In this document: piece by piece, positions 1 through 13,400 of the stretch
Position numbering within the stretch: position 1 is the stretch's first letter
How the letters are laid out: each line of letters opens with the position of its first letter
Source: Erythroxylum novogranatense
Taxonomy: Eukaryota; Streptophyta; Magnoliopsida; Malpighiales; Erythroxylaceae
Length of the DNA: 64,000 bases
Direction: 5' to 3'
NCBI GenBank assembly: GCA_029891385.1
Contig: CM057227.1
Location: 93,892,818 to 93,956,817, forward strand
Notes under the pieces: model-generated
What the model saw: the letters and a program-made list of their open reading frames with translations, nothing else
Told to the model about the DNA's origin: nothing
Databases searched by the model: none
Made by a program: the position numbers and the translations under genes

Positions 1-1323
1 AACTTTATATGAATTGTGATAACAAGCTTGTGGCAAACATGATTTCTAGTCATGTGGCTATTAGATAGAGTAGACTTCTAAAGAGACTTTTATAAGTTGC
101 AATCCCTGCTTTTTTTATCCATTATATTTCTTGTATTTTCAATAGGGACTAACAACGTAGCAACTATTTTGCAACCTGACATCTTAAACTTTCCTAAGAA
201 TGTCTTTATATTTCTTTTGGGATATAAAAGTCCTATCTTCTTTTTTTTTTTAATCTGAATGTCGAGAAATAATGTATTAGATTGAGGTTACTCATCTAGA
301 ATGTCTTCATTATATCCTATTTGAAGTCTCAAACCATTTGCTTGTTTCCTATATATATGAGATCATCTATGTATAAGGAAAGAATAAGAGTGTTAACGTT
401 ATCTTGGTTCTTTATATAGAGTGTTGGATTGCTTAGGCTCCTTCAAAATCCTCTATCTTTGAAGTAGTTGTCAATTCTGCTTATATGAATCCCTTGGCGA
501 TTGTTAACACCACATAGCACTTTCTTAACTAGAGTACCTTATCTTTGAACTCTTTTTTTAATGAAATCTTATAGTTTCTCCATGAAATTTTCTTTATTGA
601 TGTATTCATTGATGAATCCTAACTTCATATTCATTTGATCATGCCATAGAGCAAAGTTTTAGTATAATTAATATTTGAAAGTTGTAAAATCATTTTTTTC
701 ACTAATCGAACCATGTGCTTTTAGATCGTGCAATCTTCATTAAGCTTTTTCTTGTGAATATATTTAATTCTTATAACTTCTTTTTCTTTTGGACAATCAA
801 CAAGCTCTTATGTCTTATTCTTCTCGATCATTTTAATTTCTTCTTCATAGCTTAGATCCACACTTTTTTGCTTTGCAACAGCTTCCAAACATTTTGTTCC
901 ATTGTGACTAAATTGCAAGTCTTATATATGTCGCTTATAAGCCTTATCCTCCTTAGTTGAGATTCTAAAGATGGGTTTTCCTTACTTTCTTGTACTAGGA
1001 TTTGAGATTTAGGAGACCTTGGTAGTGCTACTAGTTAAGGTTTTGGCTCCTTCTCAATATATTGTTATTGTGTCTCCTTTTCTTCTTAGTGAAAATTATA
1101 ATAGTTTTCCTATCAATTTTATCTTCATCCTAATTCCACAAAACATTTCCATTGAACTCCCCAAGGAAGATTCCCTTCTCAATTTTCTCTTCCAGTTTGT
1201 GCCTTTTTAAAGCTAGAATATGTACATAAAAAATGTAACTAAAAACTTTGAGATATTTAACTAAAGGCTTTTAGACATTCCAAGCTTCCATTTATTCGAA
1301 TTATGTCCATGACCCAATTGTTA
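1..1323 (-). pseudogene. Copia element O, reverse transcriptase segment (decayed)
   Basis: On the minus strand this reads as the middle and end of a Ty1/copia polyprotein with many stops and frameshifts. Near 1,200-1,140 there is a KRHKLEEKIEKGIFLG-like stretch, the end of the integrase region. Near 1,000-680 comes the RT N-terminal part, with an ELVDCPKEKEVI-like piece followed by a YIHKKKLNEDCTI-like piece. Near 380-330 the SLYIDDLIYIGN motif carries the Asp-Asp pair of the RT catalytic site. The segment runs off the left edge. It is collinear with the minus-strand pieces at 2,924-3,747 and 14,207-15,312, so all are parts of one old element split by later insertions. It cannot encode a working enzyme. 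The family is clear from the motifs; the copia lineage is not assigned. Confidence 0.8.
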
Positions 1324-2923
1324 TGTAATAGATTGAACACCTTAGTTTTGTGATTATTAATTTTGATTAATAACATGACAAATGATTTTATTATCATATT
1401 ACATTTATTGTTTTATTATAATATGATAATTCCTTGATTAAATTTATCGCTTGCCATCATAATGGAGATTATGATAATAAGAGTCAAGTCTTTAGGGTTT
1501 AATCTAAAAGTGTTCTTGATCATAGGATCATCAAATAAAGACTTTAATGATCTGATTAGATCAATATATATGTAATAGTATCTATTGGATAGATATTAGT
1601 AGATCTCATTTACTAAGTTACATATATAGATGATGCATATGGAGATATGATCATTGAACTGACCAAACTGAAAATTTCCAATGATTAATATTACCTATGA
1701 ACTGTTAAGTGGGATATTCTCATAAGAATTTAAATGTATATTTTTCCTTTGACCTAAGATCATCATAGTAATCAATAGGTCACTTATTATGTTTTGATAT
1801 CGGATAGCTAGTGTGTAAAAATGTTAGTTAAATGATCATTGGATATAATTAAGTACCCAACTGATAGTGGTGAGTCAAGATGGGATCCATTGACTCTAGG
1901 TAATGAGTTTGAGCTCTATGTTGTCATTGATCTTACTGGTTGTTTCAGGACCTTAGTCAGGGCGATTGAATGAGTGAGGAAAGGAGTTTCTTAAGTCATT
2001 TACCAATCATTAATGATCAACATGTAACATAGTTAGTTATCTAATAGGGTTTGACAATTAAACCATATCTTAGGATAATCTAGAGTTGTAATGATAGAAG
2101 GTAATAATACATTATCCTTAACCAGGTTCCGTCTTTGTAAGGTTATTATTTCACACTATTCGGTCGTTGAGGAGTGTTGTTAGACGCCGACCTTGATTAG
2201 TAATTAATTGAATTAATTATTATCAGCTTAGTGATGAACCTATGTGGTCACATACTTATTAGTATAATATTTCCTGTTTATGATTATTTAATTTATTATG
2301 AGATAATTTATTAAATAATATGTATGACATATTATTATATTTTTTGCTAGCATAGAAAATATAATTAATATTGGAAATTCTCTTGTATAAAATAAATGAA
2401 TAAAATAAAATAGTTTTATTTTATTTCATTTATAAATAATAATAATAATTTTTAAAAAAACAAGGTGTCAAATGGTAAAAGACGTTAAATCCATTGGGTG
2501 GTTTTGTTTTGTTTTTACAAAACAAAACAAAAATTAAAGGATGCATTAGTGGTTGGTTTAAAAGTTTTAAACTAACAACGTTAAAACAAATAGAAAGTGA
2601 AAGAGAAGCATAAGAGACAGTTTTTCATTTTTAGTTAAAAAAAGAAACAGTGAAGAGAAAAAGTGTATTCTTTCTCTTTTTTAATACGTTGAAAAGAAAT
2701 TGAAGTGAAGAGTGAAATATACATACTCTGTTATATTTGTTTCTTTTGTACGTGAAAAATAAATAAGAGAAAAGAGACAAAATTGTTTTGTTTTATTCTT
2801 GAAGAAAGAGTTCTTAAAAATTTAACCATTGTCATATCAAGTGTTGAAAGCGGGACGTATTTCTCAGTGTGGAATACATAGAGACTTCGTATTTTCGAAG
2901 TTCAGTATCGGTTAATCCTCACA
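1324..2923 (+). repeat. Solo-LTR-like insertion F inside copia element O
   Basis: This 1.6 kb non-coding block interrupts the minus-strand integrase region of element O: coding similarity stops on one side near 2,930 and resumes on the other near 1,300. It begins TGTAATAGATTGAACACC and ends GTTAATCCTCACA, the TG...CA termini of an LTR. It is AT-rich, has no frame of note, and holds TATA-like stretches near 2,430-2,450. I see no primer site, polypurine tract or clean target duplication, so the exact ends are uncertain. A solo LTR of a copia-type element is the simplest reading; a decayed small non-autonomous element is the alternative. Confidence 0.5.
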
Positions 2924-3747
2924 AATTTTAGTTATTTATTTTTTGCTTGTTCTTACTATTAGTATGCTTGTTAAATGTAATAGATGAATGTAGGATTTCA
3001 ATTTTTTTATTTCCACTACAGTTGCGATCCTTCTCCATTGGTGCCATATTTTGGACTACTCTAGTTAGAAATCCATCGAGTAGGTAGACTATTGTATAAA
3101 AAACTTTGGCCATAAAGTTTTTGAAAAGTGTTTTCCTTTAAACATCGATCTTGGCATCTTCATGACTATTCTATTCTTCCTTCATGAAAAGTGTTGTATT
3201 GTTTTCCATTATTGCTTCTAAAAACTTTAATGCGATAACCATTTTGGTTCTCTAAGAGATTTTTAAATTTCTTGAAGACTTTTGACTTTTCTTTCCTAAA
3301 GAATACCCAAGTTATTCTTGTTAAATCATCAATGAAAAGAATAAAGTACCTATTTTGCTCAAATGATGGTGTATTGATTGGTCTGCAAACATCAATATAT
3401 GTTAACTCTAAGGCTTCTTTTTCTCTTCAAAAACTTATTAAAGGGAATAGTTTCATGTGTTTTTTGCCCTATAAATAGGCTTCACAGACACAATAGAAAC
3501 TATAAATTTGTAGAAGATCTGTCATCATCTTTTTCTTATATATTATTTTAATTTATTGAAAGTTAAAAAGCTAGGTCTCTTGTGCTAGTCAAGAATGATC
3601 TTCCTAAGTTTACATGATAATGCAGCTAAGTAGAGGAAAGCATATGTGCTCCCTTATTTTAATTTAACAATAATAAGAGATTTATCTTTATTTTCATAAA
3701 TGGTGCATTAGTCTCCTTCGAATATAGATCATATACTTTTTTCTATC
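2924..3747 (-). pseudogene. Copia element O, GAG-pre-integrase and integrase segment (decayed)
   Basis: Minus-strand continuation of element O. Reading down from 3,747 there is a gag-pre-integrase region, including a weak Cys motif read as YCVCEAYL near 3,490. The integrase core follows, with a FILFIDDLTRITWVFFLKEK stretch near 3,350-3,290 containing a catalytic Asp, and then a RSNNGKQYN-like stretch. The late integrase motif VYLLDGFLTRVVQNMAP lies near 3,100-3,040. Several stops and frame changes break it. It is flanked by insertion F on the left and element A on the right. In plant copia elements the order gag-PR-INT-RT-RH is diagnostic and is kept across the pieces. Confidence 0.75.
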
Positions 3748-3752
3748 ATTTG

Positions 3753-6626
3753 TGTAACACTCCACTCTCGCGTGACCCGAACCCAATATCGTTGATGATA
3801 TCCGAGTCTATGCCCCGTGAGGGTGGCGTACTACATCAGTCGGTAGATCTCAATAAAAACCCTTTTTTTATTATTACACTCATGTGCGCGGAAAACAGTA
3901 GACAATTTGCATCCACGTGCATAGATAAACATTTTCAGTTAATACAAATAATCAACAATAAATTACAATAACCATTTCATGTACAAAACAGAATCACATT
4001 GGCCCATTACAAATACAAATATTCATTTTGGAATACAATTCTATTGGACACTAATGCAAACGCAAACTGATCCCGACCTTTATCCTTCACTTGCCTACAG
4101 TAGACATACTCCCGTGTCAAACGGGGTATTCTTCAAGACCTGAAAAATATATGCAAAATTTTGGTGAGTTTTTGCGAACTCAGTGAGGAACCATCATCGA
4201 TGGTTCACCCAATTCATGCATCATACAAACATTTGACAGTAAGAATACAGTCACAGTAAGACTAAGTCAGCGGTATCATATCATTATATACAACAAAAGG
4301 CATTGATTATTGATCCAAGATGTATGCAATGCATATCGACACTTTCCGATTTATTGCCATGTTGTGACCGAAGCGCTTAATCGAAGAGCAGATGTTGATG
4401 GGCGCTTGGCGTCTAGGAGTAGGACTCCCTCGAGCTCGAGCTCTTTTTGATGTCGACGATCAATATCGGTCTCGAGAGCAACTCTGGTCACAACTATTGT
4501 TATTATCAGTTTATGCATTGATGTATGCAATGCATATGCCCAATTTAACAGTCATTACAAAACAGTCATGCCCCAGTAGAATACAGTACAGTGTAGCAAG
4601 CAGATCACAGTATATCATAGTGGATCACAGTACATCACAAGTGATCACAATTCAGTTAAGCAGTAACGGTACAATCAAATTATATATCACAGTGTCACAC
4701 AGTGGAAGCCAGTCAGTTCACAGAATCACAAACATATATACTTCTATGTCAGATCTTCCAATTTTATGGCAGTAAACGATCGCAATTATGATCCCACCAT
4801 TATTCTCTACAGAGTTATAAGTGCAGAATTATAAACACTTATTAATCGAGGAACCATCTAGGTTACTCACCTGTACTTCCGAGCCAAAATCTGGAAGTCT
4901 CAGTAATGTCGGTGGACCGACGCTCCAAGTGTGACTCTATAACAGTGACAGTATATAAACAATATCAATTGTTCAATCAGAACTATTTCAGAATGCACAT
5001 GTAACACTTAGAAGGTGCACAATGCATGTTCATGATATTCCCGACCTTAATCCAATATTTTCCATCATATAATCTGTCTAAAAAAAATATTAGAAATCTA
5101 ATGGCACTGACGGCGCTCAATTTGGACCTCTTTAGGTCCCCAATTAAATAAAACAGTGATGAAATACCCATTTCCTAGACACCCGTCAATTTTCCATCAA
5201 AAAATTCCCAATTTCCCATGAAATGAAATTCAATGTCTCACGAATCCAATGCCTCAAGAATCAGGTCAATCGGATGTCGGACGGACAAGTTATAAGCAAA
5301 AGAATGGAAAAAGGTCAGTACAAGTCGACTTATCTGAGAATACAAGTCGACTTACTCTACTGTGTATGAATAAGTCGACTTACTGAAGATACAAGTCGAC
5401 TTACATTACTCCCATAACAGATCTGTAAAACTTTCTCCAACATGTCAACTTCCACAGGGCATAATTCCTTACTCTGAACTCCAAATTGAGCAAACTTGGT
5501 GTCTATTTCATAGAGAAACGAAAGATCTACAATGTTCATACAGGACACAAAAACTAATTTCACCTCTAAGGGTGTCAAAAATACAATCAAAGTTACTGCC
5601 CAGTCAATGGGTTCTAAAACAGTACAGTATCTTGTAAATTCAATAACTTCTCATTTCCTTTGTAAGAAATTACACAATAAATATGCTCAGAAAGATCCCA
5701 ATGTTATCTACAACTTTCATGATAAAACAAAATCAAATTCAATTGTTAACTAGGTCAAATAATTCAATCAATGATGCTGCCCGAAATCACCCAATCTGGA
5801 CAAGTAATGTTCTATCAAGCATAACTCCTTGTACACAAGTCAAAAAATCACTACCTTATATCATTGGAAAGATAAAACCATATACTTCAAGTTTCATGAA
5901 GAGCTTAAGAGTCAATTCCATCTTTAACCAATTCAAAACTGTTATGAAAGTTTCTGCCATGATCGTGATTAACACCTTTATGCGAGTTCGGTTTTGAAAA
6001 CTCATAACTCCCAAATCGATCTCCAAAATTACATGCTATATACCATTTTCAAGATAAATGTTTCCTATACAACTCTTCAGATGATCACTCAAGCTAATTC
6101 AATTCACAGAAATTGCTAAAATTATCTTAATGAAAAGACAAAATAAGACAAAATAAGAATAAAGACAAACTATTAATAAAATTAAACCCTAATGAAATGA
6201 ATCTTTGACCCATTCAATTCCAATAGCCCTACTTTCAATCCCAAAATTATTTATCCAATATTCCAGTGCCATTGGGTAGCAATTTTGCCATCTAGAAAAT
6301 CGTAGGTTAAATTACTTGGCCATTTTTGATGCTGGGAATTTTCTCCGAAAAATTCCAAAAAAATTCTTAAAAAATCCCTTAAAATATAAAACACTCACTG
6401 ACGCACTCAAAATAATTTTTCAAACTCAATAACTACGTTAATCACAATAAAATTGCCTTAGACACAAAAATCGGAAATGTCATGTATGCATGTACAGTAC
6501 TTTCATGTGCGCAAATGATACTGTGTACCAATCCTATTATGCATGAACAGTCCTAAGTCAATCCAATACATCTCATCCTATGCCAAATTTACTATTTTAC
6601 CCTTCCTATCGGGATGGGATGTTACA
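3753..6626 (-). repeat. Element A 3' LTR (left copy)
   Basis: 2,874 bp LTR, the downstream copy in the minus orientation. It matches the right LTR closely over its length but lacks about 0.95 kb that the right copy has (12,757 to about 13,725). The break lies near 6,116-6,150, where a short ACAAAATAAG duplication is seen. On the minus strand a predicted mini-exon (4,871-4,936, 66 nt) is followed by a predicted intron (4,870 down to 4,140) with a CAG/GTGAGTAACC donor and a TTTTTCAG/GT acceptor. The palindrome array at 5,322-5,402 lies upstream of the mini-exon. The deletion removes the first predicted splice donor. Confidence 0.85.
5322..5402. repeat. Palindrome array AAGTCGACTT x4, left LTR of A
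   Basis: Four perfect copies of the 10 bp palindrome AAGTCGACTT start at 5,322, 5,344, 5,372 and 5,393 (steps of 22, 28 and 21 bp), with unlike spacers. The same four copies exist in the right LTR. All CpG sites are intact although the surroundings are AT-rich. Confidence 0.9.
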
Positions 6627-6664
6627 ATTCCCCTCTCCTTAAATAAATTTCGTCCTCGAAATTC
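6627..6664 (-). promoter_or_regulatory. Element A polypurine tract and adjacent hairpin
   Basis: On the minus strand AAGGAGAGGGGAAT (6,627-6,640) abuts the 3' LTR and is the likely plus-strand primer. Just upstream, 6,645-6,664 holds an inverted repeat with arms of 7-8 bp around a 4 nt loop (AATTTCG-TCCT-CGAAATT on the plus strand). Elements B and C carry matching hairpins in the same place. Confidence 0.75.
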
Positions 6665-9600
6665 TCAGTCAACGGTTCATTATGACAGTTATCAAATGAC
6701 CCTACATGTCCCATACACTTTTCCACTCAATGATTCATTTTCCGAAAGGTCACAGTAACCACACTTAGTCAATTGTTCAGTCACTTATTTGGTTAACTCA
6801 TTATCACTCATTACAGTAGACGGATTTAACAAGGCTGTCAGTTGACAATCTCACTCTCTTAACTATCTCACTTGTCATTTCCAGAGCAGCCACTACCTTT
6901 GGTTTCGATGCTATGACTCAGTTCATTATTTTCGAATCCGCTCACTCATCACGTTTTATCCATCCTATACCTTTTTCTCAATATATAGACTTATTCCAAT
7001 AACTTCATTAATACCCCTTTTTGTCAATTCTGGGTATACTTTGTCACTATGATACTTCCAATAAAATAGTTTCTCCCATCTGCGACACTTCCCTATCCTT
7101 TAGTACCGACACAGTGACACTTATCTCTATTTTTCACTATAACCGATGGTAATCCATTTAACGCATTTACCCCTCATATTACATTGAATCTTAGTCCATA
7201 TTCAGTGTTCTTTTGACATGTCACTGTTCTATATGTATTTAATTCTTTTTCATTAGTCTGATCCTGATCCACTCCAGCTATCCCATGCAGTTTTCCTAAG
7301 CCCTTTCCTTCGTTTCACTCCTCACAAGCATCTTGACTCACTGTTAGTCTTTGCCTCTTGTTAGGTATCTTTTTTTTTCTGTGTAATACAAGCGTGTACA
7401 ATTCCATCTTGTGCTCACCATTAGTTCTATAATCATTCAGTCAAAACTATATCATGAGGTTATAATCCTCTATAGTCCAAATACTTACGCACTTTTCCTA
7501 TTGAACATTCAAACCTCTACGCACTTGAATCTAATCACTTCGTTCTATACCCTTAGTTATTCAATTTCACTTTTCGCATATACTTACTAGAATGTCTAGC
7601 TTCGACTTTTCACTTTCTTGTTCTATCACCTTTTTGTCGGTTACACATATTTTTTTCTTTGAAGCATGCAATATTGTTTTTCCGATTTCACTCGCATATT
7701 CAGACTCATCATAGGACTCACTACTTTAACTCCTGCAATCTTAACCTTTCTTACCTTTATCCAGTATCACTAGATCTATAACTTCAATTTTCCAGTAACA
7801 CTTCACAATTACCCATAATCTACTTAACATTCTTTGGAAATCCCAATATCTGTAATTGATCTGTTCATTGCAGCACTATCTGTTCACTATTTGAGTTTAG
7901 TAGGCGTAATTTATGCATTCATTTCGTAATTGTCGGTATAGTAGTCATTTATGCCCATCTTTTTCCTCGAATTAACACAATGTATCCTTATAGGAATCTA
8001 AAGTCTCCAATACCATTTATCAAAGTCAGTTCAATTTATCTTATACCATTTTAATATATTGTCTCAGTTCATCGCACACTGCCCACTCTCCAAGGGTATG
8101 CTTATCCTCAGTATCAAATTCCTCGATTATTCATATAGTTCTTTTTACTTTTCACTGTTCAACACTTTCAAACACATTCCGTCTATAAACATATTCACTA
8201 CCATTTGCTTACCTCACATAATTCCCTATTAGGGTCTTGTTGACTTTAACATACATCATTCAACTTTTTCATTGAGTCCACAAGTAGTGTATTTGCAATC
8301 CCTTTATGAAGGTAACACTACATCACGTCATTGTCAGTTTCCCTTTATGACTTCTTGTCTCTACTCATTTTCTCTTTTCAATTTATTTCCTGTCATTCAC
8401 ATCAACATATGCCAATACCTAGTCATCCGTACTTGGACTTCCATAAATTCCACTTTATTTGAGTATTTCACTTCGCAGTTCGAGACTATTTTCTTCTTAG
8501 TTTCAAATCAAGATTTCTCAACAGTTTTGCATCACATATGGAGATCTATTCACTTCACATTGCAATAGAATCACCTCAAATTAAAATTCCACTTACGTAG
8601 TTGGATACTTTACATTTCCGTACACACAATACAGATAACCTCAGTTGTATATGTCACTTGTTATGTCTAAATCTCCTCTTGAGATATGACTCAATTTCAC
8701 TTTTGATTTCGTCCGTACTTCTTTTCGTTTGACCATTAGTCTTGCTACCATCATTATAATGTTCACAAAAGTCTCATCAGCCAATTAGTGTCCCTAATTA
8801 CTCTTCAATCATTCTCCACTATACGCACTATCTCAATCAGAACAATTTTATGCCATAATTTAAAGATCAGAACAGTCTTTGCGCTAAGGTTCCACGTGAC
8901 AGTCACATAAACACTTTCTTTAACTCTTATTCCGTAATCTACACCTCACCAGAACTTATTTCATCTTATCCGGAAGCCAATTAGTAACCTATACAATTCA
9001 GAATTCCATAAAATTCCTTTCCGTTTATGCTAATCCTCAAATAGAGGACCGATGCCATAATATATACTTTTTTTTTTCATTTCCTCTCATAAAGGTACAT
9101 TCAGTCATCGTATGTCTTACTTTAACCCATTAGGAACTTTACACTTATAGCCACTCTAATCATTCACCGATCATCTCCTCTATGATTTCCATGTATCTTT
9201 CACATACGTTTCATTAATCATGATCAACTTTACTGTCCAATAGATACTCCCAACGGTAAATCGACTTAAATGTGACAACTTTTTTCATATATCACTATCA
9301 TTGTTTCATTTTTTTTGTTTTCCCTAGTTTCATTCCCATATCATTCATGTATCAGCTTGACCTTTTAAGGTCATATCCACTTGGCTTATACAATGTCATC
9401 GCATTATTGCTACGTCTCTCTTTATTTTCCTCAAACAATCCACGATAGGGTATTCACATTGATAGGACATTCGGGAGCACATCACCCAAAACACGACAAA
9501 ATCATTAATACAAATACAATGTATCTCTCTCTATTTATCCATCCATTTACCATTCCCGTTTCCTATACCTATATTCAACCAAAACAGAATTTTCCGATGC

Positions 9601-10426
9601 ACTAGCAGTAAAAATTTCCAGTCTTTCTTTTCTCCGAATATCCCTTTATACTGATTTACAAGTATTCATATAACCATTTTGGTCCCTACTCATGCGCTCA
9701 TGAGTCCACTTCAGTTCATCTGTACACTTTCATCTCACCATTTCTATCTCTTTCTAACCTTAGAATCACTTCGTTTTTTTTTTGTTTAAAGTAGACCATT
9801 ACGGTACAATATTGATCTCATTCCAATCTCGCTATCATCCTCATCTATGATATCCACTAACACAAATGTAGTGAATCCCTATTTGCCTGATCGGACCATA
9901 TACTTTTTACGCAGTTTCAATTATCCCCAGTTCGTTGAATATACGAGTCACAACTCTAATTCCCTAATCATCTCGAACTTTTACTCGCACATAGGCATAC
10001 TTTAACCAATGTGTTTCTCATATTCACAGTGGATCTGTCCATGCTGTAGAAATGTTCGTTTTCTTTCGCTGTGCCACTTTAAATCCCCTGATTCCTTTTG
10101 ATATCGTTTCTTTCCTCAATTAACCCATGCCAACATAGTTATACTGATACCAAATTCGAGGGTTTATAATCACAGTATAACATACATCTCATTATTCATT
10201 TTTCCTTTTTCCCCTTCCTAATGGGGTTTCACATTCTAATACAGTCTCATTTTTCTCTCTCTTAATCACTTAACACATATGCACACGTAGGATTTATCCT
10301 CGTGCAACTCGAACAAGGATCGATTACCACGGTCTGCAACGACACGACTCAAATGCATGCAACTTGACCTATGTTTGAAACTGGGCCCAGATACATTCGT
10401 ATTGCTGGGCTCTGATACCACCTAAA
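6665..10426 (-). other. Element A internal region, non-coding
   Basis: About 3.8 kb between polypurine tract and primer site. It is dense with stops in every frame, and I see no gag, protease, RT, RNase H or integrase motif. The sense (minus) strand is poor in C: in the 60 bases from 9,181 the plus strand has 13 C and 5 G. It could be an original non-coding LARD body or a coding region decayed past recognition. Occasional frames of up to about 100 codons look random. Confidence 0.7.
10409..10420 (-). promoter_or_regulatory. Element A primer binding site (tRNA-Met type)
   Basis: On the minus strand TGGTATCAGAGC lies 6 nt inside the 5' LTR end at 10,427. It is the usual complement of the 3' end of plant initiator tRNA-Met, used by many plant LTR elements for minus-strand priming. 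Confidence 0.85.
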
Positions 10427-13400
10427 TGTAACACCCCACTCTCGCGTGACCCAAACTCGATATCGTTGGTGATATCCGAGTCCATGCCCCGTGAGGGTGG
10501 CGTACTACATCAGTCGGTAAATCTCAGTAAAAACCCTTTTTTTTATTATTACACTCATGTGCACCGAAAACAGTAGACAATTTGCATCCACGTGCATAGA
10601 TAAACATTTTCAGTTAATACAAATAGTCAACAATAAATTACAATAACCATTTCATGTACAAAACAAAATCACATTGGCCCATTACAAATACAAATATTCA
10701 TTTTGGAATACAATTCTATTGGACATTAATGCAGACGCAAACTGATCCCAACCTCTATCCTTCACTTGCCTACAATAGACATACTCCCGTGTCAAACGGG
10801 GTATTCTTCAAGACCTGAAAAATAGACGCAAAATTTTGGTGAGTTTTTGCGAACTCAGTGAGGAACCATCATCAATGGTTCACCCAATTCATGCATCATA
10901 CAAACATTTGACAAGAAGAATCTGATCACAGTAAAGACAAGTCAGCGGTATCATATCATTATATCTGACAAAAAGGCATTCGATTATTGATCCGATTGTG
11001 ACCGAGCGCTTAATCGAGAACAATGTTCGGATGGGCGCTTGGCGTCTAGGAAGTAGGACTCCTTCGAGTGGAGGCTCTTTTTGAGATCGATGTCGGTCTC
11101 AAGAGCAACTCTGGTCACAACTATTGTTATTATCAGTTTATGCATTGATGTATGCAATGCATATGCCCAATTTAACGATCAAGATAAAACAATGTGCGTG
11201 CCTCAAGAGAATATAGTACAGTGTAGCAAGCAGATCACAGTATATCATAGTGGATCACAGTACATCACAAGTGATCACAATCCAGTTAAGCAGTAACGGT
11301 ACAATCAAATTATGTATCACAGTGTCACACAGTAGAAGCCAGTCAGTTCACAGAATCACAAACAGATATACTTCTATGTCGGATCTTCCAATTCTATGGC
11401 AGTAAACGATCGCAATTTTGATCCCACCATTATTCTCCACAGAGTTACAAGTGCAGAATTATAAACACTTACTAATCGAGGAACCATCTAGGTTACTCAC
11501 CTGTACTTCCGAGCCAAAATCTGGAAGTCTCAGTAACGTCGGTGGACCGACGCTCCAAGTGTGACTCTATAACAGTGACAGTATATAAACATTATTAATT
11601 GTTCAATCAGAACTATTTCAGAATGCACATGTAACACTTAGAAGGTGCAAAATGCATGTTCATGATATTCCCGGCCTTAATCCAATATTTTCCATTATAT
11701 AATCCGTCTAAAAAAAATAGAAATCTAATGGTGCTGACGGCACTCAATTTGGACCTTTTTAGGTCTCCAATTAAATAAAACAGTGATGAAATACCCATTT
11801 TTCGGATACCCGTCAATTTTCCGTCCAAAAATTCCCAATTTCCCATGAAATGAAATTCAATGTCTCACGAATCCAATGCCTCAAGAATCAGGTTAATCGG
11901 ACGTCGGACGGACAAGTTATAAGCAAAAGAATGAAAAAGGTCGATCAAAGTCGACTTATCTCGAGAATACAAGTCGACTTACTCTCATCACATATGAATA
12001 AGTCGACTTCATGAAGATACAAGTCGACTTACATTACTCCCATAACAGATCTGGAAAACTTTCTCCAACATGCCAACTTTCACAGGGCATAATTCCTTAC
12101 TCTGAACTCCAAATTGAGCAAACTTGGTGTCTATTTCATAGAGAAAAGAAAGATCTACAATGTTCATCAAGGACACAAAAACTAATTTCACCTCTAAGGG
12201 TGTCAAAAATATAATCAAAGTTACTGCCCAGTCAATGGGTTCTAAAACAGTACAGTATCTTGTAAATTCAATAACTTCTCATTTCCTTTGTAAGAAATTA
12301 CACAATAAATATGCTCAGAAAGATCCCAATGTTATCTACAACTTTCATGATAAAACAAAATCAAATTCAATTGTTAACTAGGTCAAATAATTCAATCAAT
12401 GATGCTGCCCCAGAAATCACCCAATCTGGACAGTAATGTTCTATCAAGCATAACTCCTTGTACACAAGTCAAAAAAATCACTACCTTATATCATTGGAAA
12501 GATAAAACCATATACTTCAAGTTTCATGAAGAGCTTAAGAGTCAATTCCATCTTTAACCAATTCAAAATTGTTATGAAAATTTCTGCCATGATCAGCAGT
12601 TAACACCTTTATGCAGGTTCAGGTTTTGAAAACTCATAACTCCCAAATCTGATCTCCAAAAATTACATGCTATATACCATTTTCAAGATAAATGTTTCCT
12701 ATACAACTCTTCAGATGATCACTCAAGCTAATTCAATTCACAGAAATTGCTAAAATTGCTTCCAATCAGAATGCTCACAAATCTAACACTTAGGCTAGGT
12801 TTCACCAAATTGCATTTTTCCAGTCAACAGTCCACAGTGCATATCTCCCAATATACAGATCTAAAAATTGCAAAATTAGTGGGAATGGAAAGCTAAAAAT
12901 ATAGGCTTCAACGTTCATTTAGACCATTTTCCCTAATTCCATCTCAATTAATTTAGAAAAATCAGCAAAACTCTAGGTTATGTGGTTCGGTTACTGTTCA
13001 TTCCAGCCATCACCAGTAACTTTCCATGCTAAAATTCACCCTCTTAAGACTAAAATTAGACAATACCTATTTCACACAAAAATGTAGCCAACAAGCCAGA
13101 GTTTAATTGGAAAAAAACTCCGACTCATTTGCATAACCACACAATGAGTTATGCTCAAAACAGTACAGTAGGTCAAAAATTCATTTTCCAGCTTTCATCT
13201 TCAACTTAAATCCTATCACTTCTAATACCAATTCCACATGCATAAGCATCCTAATCACACAAGAATTGAGCCAATAGATCATCATAACCCATGATTAATG
13301 ACCAATACACAGCCATCAATGCATCTAACAACCAATTTATTCATTAAATGTATAAATGAAAGCTTAAAACAAAAACTTACCAAATTAGCTTTCAATCTTC

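Noticed and set aside
4392..4775. 127-codon open frame on the plus strand
   Set aside because: It is antisense within the A LTR (predicted intron 2), has no domain, and is not preserved in the right LTR.
5322..5402. Regularly spaced identical palindromes resemble a CRISPR array
   Set aside because: Repeats are only 10 bp, spacers 11-18 bp, no cas-like genes, and the context is a eukaryotic LTR repeated in both LTRs.
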